A stretch of DNA of 64,000 nucleotides from contig OX421499.1 in the NCBI GenBank assembly GCA_949126835.1, positions 5,158,295 to 5,222,294 of the forward strand. The letters run 5' to 3'. The stretch is from Anisus vortex. Lineage: Eukaryota; Mollusca; Gastropoda; Planorbidae. A program made the position numbers and the translations under genes. Under the pieces are notes generated by a model. It had not been told where the DNA came from and ran no database searches. It saw only the letters and a program-made list of their open reading frames with translations. This document shows positions 51,401 through 62,000 of this stretch, one piece after another. Position 1 is the stretch's first letter; the number at the start of each line of letters is the position of its first letter.

Positions 51401-52619
51401 CAAGTATGAGAAAGTTATTAAAATTTTTTTTTATCAAATTCTTTTAAATCTTTGCCTGTTTATATTATATATGTATGTGTGTGCTACTAAATATGTAGAT
51501 GTGATTTTGGTATTTAAATTTGATCAAAAGTACCATATATTGTTTACCATTATTTATTAACATTTCCATGAAAATATAAACATCCTTAAAAGCAAACGAG
51601 TACGGTACATATTCTAATAATAATAATAATAATGATGACATTTGTATAGCCAACAAACATACTGTAAGCTCAGAGCGCATTTAACATAACAATTAAAGAA
51701 CACAGATACAATCTATATAGGCCAAGAGATAAAAAAAACACAACTAAATGATGATTCAAAACATTACAAACATAGAACATAATCCATTCTTGTTTAAACT
51801 AGAACCTGAACCACTCTTCCAGGATGCTTTTATTTCAAATTGTAGAGTCATTGTTTGAATCTTATCTCATTTGTCCAGGTAGCATAACTCGAGAATTATT
51901 TGGCTGGAACTGGAAAGTCAGGAATGATTGATTCATATTTATATATATCACAGATTTCTAAAGCTTAAAAAGAATGATTTGAATTAGGGAGGTTAAATGA
52001 TAATTGGAAATTGGATTATAGTATCGGTTTAAAAAGCACTAAGGGATTTTTAAAGCAGTTATTGGTTTTAATGTCATAAAACCTTTTACCTTAAAAATAA
52101 AAATTAGCCCATGAGGTTTCGGGAAGATCTATAATTTTTTTTTTATACACTCATGAATGAAATCATTAAAAAATGAAATGCAGTGCAAGCACTAGGCTAA
52201 TTTTATGTAAGTATTTTTAAGTAATTAGACATTTCTAGTTCGCAGTATATACCCAGTAAATATTTCCAAGTTATCTCCCTTAAATTTAATTCGGGAGTTC
52301 CCGGCCTGAAACGTAACTGGATTGGGTCTGCAATGTGGGTCTGATGGACAAACAAAAAACGATAATTAGGATTGAAATTGAAAATCATTCATAAGATAAC
52401 TTAGACTTAGAGTTGCAAAAAATAAAATCAAAATCCTAATTTGTATCTTACTCTTATCCTATACTATAATAAGAGCAAAAATTGTAGGCCTATATGTAAG
52501 CTTATATATCGTATAGGCCTATATATCATATGTATGTCTGTATTTGTTCTCCAAAAGCGCTTTTACGATTTTCTTCACCTCAGTGTAAAAAATAATAATT
52601 TATTTTAACTATAACTAGA

Positions 52620-52730
52620 TCTATAAGATTTATAGCTTTCTGTTCATTGTAGTGCATCAAAATTTTATCTGTAGCTTATACAGGCCTGTTTTGTTTTACG
52701 CCGGGCAACGCCGGGCAATTTAGTATGTAT
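52620..52730 (+). mobile_element. SINE-B / LINE-like terminal fragment
   Basis: CTGTAGCTTATACAGGCCTG then ACGCCGGGCAACGCCGGGCA, the complement of the ends at 24430 and 34940. Terminal piece only. Confidence 0.6.
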
Positions 52731-52745
52731 TAATATGTAGTTTTT

Positions 52746-52751
52746 TTTATT
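52746..52751 (-). terminator. AQP: Candidate aquaporin polyadenylation signal
   Basis: AATAAA on the minus strand ~85 bases past the stop. Another AATAAA starts six bases after the stop (52826-52831) but is probably too close. Confidence 0.4.
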
Positions 52752-52836
52752 TATTGCTAAGGCTTAAGTCTACCCTACTAAGCTTGAGTCCAAACCAATT
52801 TATCGTGTGTATTGATAGTATATTTTTTATTCTGAT

Positions 52837-53091
52837 CTACGAAGGCAACCCGACATAACTATTTCTTTTTATTGGCACGCTTGTAATCGTGTAGGAGTGT
52901 CTTTTCTCAAGGGACACGGGATTCATGGCCACTATGTTGTCGAAGCTCATTCCTGCGTGAAGGCTTTGTTGGTCATCGTTTCCTCTGCACACATTGAGAA
53001 GTTGACACCCGCCGCCGGGCTGCTCGGCCAGAATTAACTTGTAGAACAAGGCCCCGATAGACGCTCCAGCTGTTGGTGCTACCCAGTACAG
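52837..53091 (-). CDS. AQP: Aquaporin terminal exon 5 (membrane segment 6, C-tail)
   Basis: Acceptor TGTCATCTATCCACAG. Encodes [20 protein letters not shown] and a 66-residue hydrophilic tail with possible phosphorylation sites, to TAG at 52839-52837. Confidence 0.92.
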   Translation of the reverse strand: MYWVAPTAGASIGALFYKLILAEQPGGGCQLLNVCRGNDDQQSLHAGMSFDNIVAMNPVSLEKRHSYTITSVPIKRNSYVGLPS

Positions 53092-56000
53092 CTGTGGATA
53101 GATGACATGTTATTTTTTTTATGTCGCCAGATGGATTTTGCGGATTTAAATAGTAGTATAGTAAAATACCATTCGGACCAGGCTGAACCATAGGGCTGGA
53201 GAAGCAGCGTTCACCAGTTTCTGTGGCCACGGCATACGAGGGAATGTGTGGCCAGCACAATGCCCTGTCGCTTTTACTTTACCTCAACTAGTGTCAGATA
53301 CTCATCAGAGCTGGGTAGACTCAGGGGCACCCTTAATTCTCAAGAAAAAATCCCAGCCTGCACCATGATTCAAACCCAGATCCTTCGGATCGCCAGTCTA
53401 ACTCGCTGCCGCTTGGCCCCCGTTCTCCATATATGTAGTATAAGTGTCTAAAAAAATACCCACTTTTACGTCTTGGGAGGGGGGGGGCACTCCAAAATCC
53501 TGTCCGAGCGCCAGCCATCCCGCGGCACACCGATAAGGCGTGTCGCATAACATAGGGTTCGGTCTCCGAAGTACGTGAATTACACTCCCAACATGCGGAG
53601 TTTCCCTCGGATCATTATCGTGGTGGCTCGCTTGTATCCTTTCACTGTCGACCGGTAGCACAAATTCCAGACAATAGGTCTTGACATCCAGGCACCAGGG
53701 CGGGATTGAGACGGGCTGCTGCGCACATTGTTTCCTCCCCACCGAGTCTCGAGGCCTCTTGACAGTGCCACGATTCTCGGACGAGCAGAAGGGCCTGTCC
53801 CTCACGCGTTAGTCCACCGGTGTGCTCTTTAATGAAAGCGTATCGGTGGGTGCCACACTTCGCCAGCGATGAGGCCCTTGGCTAGACCTACAGAAGTGCC
53901 ATATAGTTATAGCAATGCCCAGACCTCCCCCTCCCAACCCAACTTATATTACCGGTACTATTAATGTCGGGACACCTTAGGAGCTGGGTAGGCTAGGGAC
54001 ACTTTCTAGATGAGGTTAAATACAAGGTAAGACATTCAGACTGCCAAGGCGTCTATGTGAGAGATTGCTACTTCAAACTTCACCATTGGGTAAACATTTC
54101 TAATTTGAGACTAAATTAAAATTAAAGTTTTCTGCATTGAAAAGTAAAGAGTGTCTTGAAAGAAAAAAACACAGAACTGTTTAAAATGTCACTAGTGCAT
54201 TTATGAAGTACCTATTGTTTGTATTTTTTTTAGATGAAGAAAATACATTAAAGCTTGTGGTAATTCATATACAAAACTACGGTAATCATTTGAATTTGAT
54301 CAAGTGTTTAGCTTTTTTTTTTTAATCAAGTGTGACTTTTTTTTTAAAGTTTTACCGAAAACAAAAAAAGTAAATGTTTGTAGTCATATTGTATGCATAA
54401 GAACATGTACAATAGACATACTTATCTAATCACTATATAGTTGAACATTTACCCAATAGTGCTACCGGTTCCCAACTATAACAGCTGGATAAAGTGTTCC
54501 GATTGAGTGTAGGAATGGACGCTTAACTTATATCTGATCACTAGTTGAAAGGTACTAAATGGTTATAGTGTGTCAAATTCCTGCTATGACATTTAGACCA
54601 AGTTCTTTGATAGGGTGCAACATTGAATGGTTATATAGGATATCAATAATCACTAGCTTAAAACTTATACAGTGGATATCCCAGATCCCGGCTTATGACA
54701 GCTAGATGGTGTTCTGCTTTAGTGCTAGTAGAAGGACTACACCATACTTATCTAACACTAGCTGGACACTTACCCAATGGTCATTCCAGACCCCGGCTAT
54801 GACAGCCGGGCCAAGTGTTCTGATTGGGTTCATGCTGCAACCTGTGAGGCGAGCCTGCAACGAAACAGATACGAGCTTGCACGTGCTTTATGGCCATATA
54901 TAGGCCTACCACGGAGCCAAAAAAATAAATAGTAAATTTAAGTTCCTTCTATAAGAAAAGCACATGATGCTTTTCGCACGCTAAATGAATTAGAAATCCT
55001 ACTTTGGCGTATGGCCTACTAATATCAAAACGTTGGCGTGCCCTGCCAGAGAGCATGATAGTAGGCCATCCATATATTATTATATCGTATATTATGTATC
55101 TGTGGGTATTTGCACTGGATCAGGGGTAGCTTAGTCGGACTTAGATTTTGCGTGGGACTTGAATGATTGTATAGCCTACGCACGCACACATTTATATTCT
55201 GTCTACGTAGGCCTAATAATAAACAATAAAATCGACCCGGGGAGAAGACTGGTTGAAATCATACACATCACAATTACATTAAAACACAATGACACAAGGC
55301 AATAGGTCGCGATAAATGTTCATACGCCTGCATTATTTATGGTTGATTAATATATAATTCCATTTCTTGAAATTTCTCTTTCACTTCTAGTTCTAGTGAT
55401 ATATTTTATCATTTATTTTGATTGAGAGTTCAAAGCTATAGGCCTACACTTTGAGTTGTTGATGTTTGAGTGTTATATAATATTAAAGAGTAATCTTTTA
55501 ATAAATTACTACTTGAGCAAATAAACATAATCTTTAAAATCTTTAAAATAATACAAATAGCTTAACATGATGCCATTGACTGACTCTGATAGTTAAAATT
55601 AATTTTTCAAGCAGTGCTGTTCGGCGGGGGGGGGGGGGGGGGGAGGGGGAGGCGGGGAAGAGCAGCTATAATATAATTTGTACGTTCGAATGCTATAAAA
55701 AGGAGGGAGGGAGGGGGCTCAACGAATGTATTGGGTGCAAAAGGAGGAGGGGGGGGGGTTATGAAAGAAATCGGCCTAACATTTTTTAATGATTGTTACT
55801 AATAATGGCTTCTACTAAGCTTACTTCTAGTAGTAGTGGGCCTAAGCCTTCACACATGAGCACTTGTCTATATAACCTAACAATATGTTTACTTCACTGA
55901 TTTCTCGGTTCGCGTGTTGTAATTTTTTTTAATTTAAATGTATTAACTTATTATGAATAATTATATTATTATTTTTTTGTAAAATTTAGTTTTCAATGAA

Positions 56001-59000
56001 AATGTATATGTGTGAAGCTGCTTAGGCCCTAGATCGATGACTGTATCATATTAAGACGAATTCTAAGGTGGCGGGTATAGTGATAGATACATATAGCTTG
56101 TTTTCCGTCACCTTCCTAGGCCAATTGTCTTAACAAATTTCGTGCAACTGTTAGTGTTAACCATATAATTATATGGACATTAGGCCTCTAGATATAGGCC
56201 TACATAAGTTAATTTAACTGAATATATGCCGTCAACTTAGGGAATACCCAATGCAGTAGTGAGAGGCCTTGTATTTATGAAGGACATATATTATAGCCAC
56301 TTTTAAGTCTTTGGTTTCTTGAGAAAGAAAGGGGAGGGAAGTAGGCATATATAAGCTTAGTATCAAGAAAAATGTAGGTCTATGACACTTCTTATCTTTT
56401 AAATTGTAGGCAAACCTTTAACTATTTGGGTGTATTAGCATTAGTATTAGCATTATCAACCGTTGCTGGGTTTAATGTTATGCAATGTTTGCAGTGGCGT
56501 AGCTAGGGAGGGGCAGGGGGGGGGGACACATGTCCCCGGGCGCCACGTGAGGGGGCGCCAAAATGAGTATTAAAACTAATTATTTAATTTTACTTTGATG
56601 TAAACTAATGTATCCCAAATACGTTTGCAAGATTGAATTTTGGAATTCCACAAAAATCTTCATTACAAACTAGTTGGCAATCATGATTTTGGCGCCCCCA
56701 TTGAGCATTAAGGGGCGCCATTCTACTCATACAACAAATGACACATCCACAATGTAGGATTGCTGATGGTGTTTTTTTTTTTTTTAACAAAGATCAGTTC
56801 GGGTTCAAATATTATTGTTCATATACTGAAAGTGGCATCTGGTTTTAACAATTATACAGGTTGGATAATTTCGAGTCAAATATACTTAGCATGAGTACAC
56901 TCAGCTAAACAGGATCCAGTTGTTATATCAAATTTTTTTGGAACAGTTGAAAGTATATATTTGTTTTTCTCTCGTTCAACAACTCGTTGGGAAGAATAAA
57001 AAATAGTTGTGCCAATCACAGTGAAGAAGGAGAATGAAACACGCTGGAGTGCACGCTCAGAAACTGTTAAAGCTATTTATGAAGGACTAGATGAACTAGT
57101 AAGGCTGTTGGAAAAATTATCAGAAGATGCAACTATGACGCCTGACACCAGAAGTGATGCACAAACTTTGCTGGCAGGTATAATAAACTTTAACTTCCTA
57201 GTTTTGTTACATTTCTGGAACATCATACTTGGAAAAATTGATCGTATCCAGAAACGGTTGCAGGATCCTACAATGAATTTCAAGGAAGCTGCATCTGATC
57301 TTGAATCGCTGGAGCAAGATCTTGTCAACATTCGTGATAATTTGAGCCAGGTTGCGGTAGACAATGGAAAAACAAGATGCACAACTTGGGGAATCGAGGT
57401 TGACAGAAGGATTAGATGACAAAGGAAGATGCCTGGAGAATTAGCAAGAGATGCTGGCCTTTCTACAGAAGAAGAAATTGCATGTTTTATGAACAGCGTA
57501 ATTGATAGACTCAGGAGATATCAATATGGTTTTTACGTCTAAAAAAGCTCAACACCAAATTTGTATTTTTACTAGGCCTATACGTCAAAACTCTTCTCGC
57601 TGAGACAAATGTCGATACACTTCGTCAAAATTGCTAAATTTCTACGACACTGACGTCAATGGTCACGAATTGTGCACAGAAATCGGAGACTGCAAAATAC
57701 TGCTCAGTGGTTTTGTTGTTTCATATGGAGATGACGTATTTCCAAATCTGCGCATTTCACTGCAAATACTTCTAAGATTGCTGTTTCAATTGCAGCTGTG
57801 AGCGGTCCTTCAGCAAACTGTAGCTTATTTTGTCTTATTTACGTGCTACAATGGGACAAGATCGTCTGAGTCAGGGGTCGGCAACCTAGGAATCGCGTGT
57901 CAAACTTGGCACGCAGAGCGATTTTCAATGGCACGCGAGAGACTTCCAAGAGGTGTTTTTTTTTATTGGTAAAAAAGATGTTTTTTTATTGATGAAAAAA
58001 CAAACATTTTCCAGTTCTTAATGAGGAAAACTGACTGTTGAAAACGATGTTTCTGAACGACAGAGCGACACATTTCAGTTAGTTGAACGCATTTACAAGG
58101 ACGGGTTAAATGGACAAACACTAACCGGTAATGCAAGAAATGTTTATTTACAATTGTTGAACGTAAATCAATTGTATACCTCTAATAATTAAATATTGTA
58201 ATGAATACCACAATGCTGGATTTATAAAAAGAAATAATAATTCGTCAGTAATATTTGTTATATAACAAAACATAACTTGTTTGGCATCAATATTGAATCA
58301 AAATTAGAAACTTTATTTGAATTAAAGGGAGATAATTATCCCGTTATATTTATGCTATTATTTCTAATAATATTGTGTTTCTTATTTTGCTTTCATAATA
58401 GACTAAATGGCCAACAACTTATAAAGTTATAATGACCAAACTGTAAAATGTAGTTGAAAATTATATAAATATTAGATCTATATGACTAAAACATTTTATG
58501 CAGTTTTTTTAAACATTACATTAACTACCAAGTTTGTATGATTACTACATATGAATTCCGCTCTACTACATCGTACTCATCGCTCTCTTTAGATTTGAGC
58601 AAATTAAAGACAATAACAGTTAAACTAAGAATAAACTATCATCAATATTACCAGTTTCTAGATACTTATCTGGACAACCAGATGATAATGTTTACAAAAT
58701 CATTACCAAAAATGTGAAAGTTTGGTAATATAATTTGTTTGGTATAAATGCAAATTAAAAGGTTGATAATCACAAACGCGTAAATTATTTTTATTAAATA
58801 TAAAACGCTTTAACGATTTTTTAAATATAAATTTCCTTTGATTTTGGCCCTGGTCTTGCTATGGAGTTAAATCGTCTTATAAAAAAAAAAATAAAACAAG
58901 TATAATAAAGCAGGTTGACTTTTAGGCTGTTGGTACGCTGAATGATTTAGAAACCCTAGTTTGGCACACAATTAGCAAAAGGTTGCCGACCCCTGGTCAG

Positions 59001-62000
59001 AGTGATCTTGCACTCCTTAGCATCGAAAGAGAAACAATTGAGAATATTAATTTTGACAACGTGATTGCCAGTTGGCGACAGTCAAATCAAGGAGGATCAA
59101 TTTGTTGTAGACTATGTCTATTCCAGTCATGAATAATTAGTAGAATTTTTTTTCAAATAAATTGTTTACAATCCTGCACAGACTTATTAGTCTGTATTCT
59201 ATTTCATTAAAATACCAGATGCTTCGAAAATGATTCATATAAACCGTACAATTTCAAAATTGTCTTGAGCCCCCAGACTTTGTGTCATGTCCCCGGGCGA
59301 AGATGACCCTAGCTACGCCACTGAATGTTTGCCCATGACCCCCCCCCCTCCCGTAGGTGAAAGATACAACATATTAGGCCTACAGCAAGTATATATAGAG
59401 CTCCATGGCCACGGCATACAACGATAAAGTGTTGCCAGCACTATTTCCACAAACCATTATCCCATCTATAATCTCATGTCAGTGATGATGTCAGCTACAG
59501 TGCCGCCAAGAGCTAGGTCCCACGAACTCTCTCCAGATTTAGCAGAAATATTCGGCATATTTTAAAAGCCAGGACCTGAAGCTAAGATCTTTGCGTTGAC
59601 AATCACAGGTTATGTCGATGAATCACTCAATCCCGGCGATGACAATCACTGAATCACTTATCGTGTCCTTAGACGTTGGATTAAATACATAATTTATATA
59701 CAACACAACAAGCTATTGTTTATCTCCCCCCCCCCTAAAAAAAAAAGACAACAAAAAAGACAACAACAACTACAAAAAAACACACAACCTAAGCCGTGTT
59801 TCCGAAAGTAATTTAATTTTGTGTGCTATACTCAGCTATAGGCCTACTACACCTTTTGGTTATTCTAATAATCTACAAGAAGTATTTATATGCGTAATGT
59901 TTTGTCCATCGAATTCAGCAACTCACCCACTATTCTTGTAAAAAGCATAAGTTCACCAAGTTGGTTTTTGTGACGGAATGCAGCATTAATGTGAAGTCTA
60001 TCTATAATCGTATGCGTATAAAGCAAGTCATACCAAAGACTATAATAAGATGGACCTTTTGCTTTGATATTTCTTCTATTTGATAACTTGAAACACTTAG
60101 TTTCGGAATTTCCGACCGCAATAGCCTACGTCCTCTAGATTTCCGGTTTAGTAATTTGCTATGATTTTATCAATGAAAAATTAAGATTAAAATCGAAAGT
60201 TGTTTACAGCGGAAACCTTTAATGCAATCGTAGGAGCGTAGAAGTAATTTAAGACAACCTTATTGATTGCGCACGGAAAGAAAAGAACATATTATAAGCT
60301 CTAAAAACAGAGCAAGCGGTCCAGCTTATTACTTATTAAAGTCTTAGGTCAAACTACGAAAATTTCCTGATGCCGCAAAAAGAAAGAAGGCAATAACAAA
60401 GCCCTAATGTTAATATTAGGCTAAAGATATTTTTGTTTAAAGTATAATAATTGCTTAATTTAATATTCTGCCGTATTAAATTTCACAGCAGACTTAGTTA
60501 GCGGGCGAGGAGATTAATTCCCAATAACACAATTTCTTTGCGGTTTCTTTCTTTAAAATAACTACATCCCTCCTACCCCTACATCCTACATATCCCGTAG
60601 TCTGTTACTACATGCAAACTCTATAATGCATCAAGGCCAGTATGTAGTAGGCCTATAAAAGCTTAGACTATAAATATAACATTCCAGAAATACACCAAAG
60701 ATGCTAGAAAGTGCAGCTCGAATAAAAAAATATTATATAGGTTAGACTCTAGTGGCGAGCAGGGTCAGCCACAGAATAGGCATATACCTATTCTGTGGGG
60801 TCAGCGGTGTACTAAGGATATTTTACTTCGGGCACGAACTATAAAATTGGCAACCCGCCTAAGTAACGCTGTAAGCCTTGTTTTTTTGCGCCCTTTTTAC
60901 TTTGGCGCCAGTGGACATACGTCTATGCTATCCCCTGCCCAGAAAAGCTGAGTGGGGTCAAAGAGCAAAGATTCAGACCAATAAAAAGGACAAAAACCGT
61001 TTAGCCTTCTTATCCCATATGCGATAACTAACGCATATAAGTATATAAGTGCTCTTTCTTCCCGAGTGGCATCCGGGCGTTAAATGGGTTGCCTGTGAAC
61101 TAACCAGGAAAAAACAGTAACTTGACATTTTCTAAAATACTGATAAAAATTCAAGACTAGACTCCGACCACGGATGAGCGTTGGTCGCAAAAATCTTTTT
61201 TATAGAAGGAGCGGCTGTAATATATAGATAAAAAACCCTTTTTTTTTAAAACGTGTGATTGTGCGATTAGGTCTGTCCTATTTGGATGGCCCCTTAAGGG
61301 AAAGGGTGAATACGTCAACGTACTAAGCTCAGAATTCCACTCCTGCTCAACGCTATTAAAAAAAAGAGCAACTTACCGCCCAGGTGTTCTGCATTAACAC
61401 CACAAGGCCAACGGTCAGAGGCATGGAGCCCCCGTGGTCAGTTCTATTTTTGTCACTGCTGGCAAAGATGCTCAGGAGCAGAAAGCAAGTCGCGAGCATT
61501 TCAACGACAAAACCCTAGAAGATGAAACAAACGAAAACACAGGATCACTCATTATGTTTCCATAAAGCTTGCGCATCATCTCACTTAATGTCTATACACA
61601 CAAACATACGCACACACACGCACACGCACACACACAAAACCTACACACACACACAAGCACAAAACCAAAAGAAAAGAAAAATTAGCGTATTAAAAATAAA
61701 TATGTTCGATGGAATTTTTATTCGATTCTATTCGTTGAGAAAGTTTGCTGAAATGGATAATTAAATAAATGGACCCAGGGTTTATCGCAACATCGGAACC
61801 AGGTACCGGTACTCGGGTAATGACCCAGATTTCTGAATAACTTATACCACCGATACGCAGACTTTCATATTCGGCAGCTATTTCGCTTGCGAATTATTTC
61901 ACTTGTATAATTTCTTGTGACTATCGTATTATTATATTTTGCAAGTATGCAATAATGTCTTATAAATTAATTCGAAGTCTTCCTTGATTATTGCCCCCTT

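Larger units (their letters stand above)
56492..59323 (+). mobile_element. hAT transposon (ZMYM1-like group), 2.8 kb, degraded
   Basis: Terminal inverted repeats CAGTGGCGTAGCTAGGG and CCCTAGCTACGCCACTG, flanked by a perfect 8-bp duplication AATGTTTG (56484-56491, 59324-59331). Next to the tips are CCCCGGGCG repeats at both ends. It carries transposase remnants and a second element inserted into the transposase end. Located in intron 3 of the aquaporin gene. Confidence 0.9.

Noticed and set aside
53398..53805. 135-codon minus-strand frame as a gene
   Set aside because: Lies in an interspersed repeat. The frame is not kept in the copy at 33540, and no domain is recognisable.
61522..61764. 80-codon frame with (TH)n
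   Set aside because: Translation of a (CA)n microsatellite next to aquaporin exon 3.
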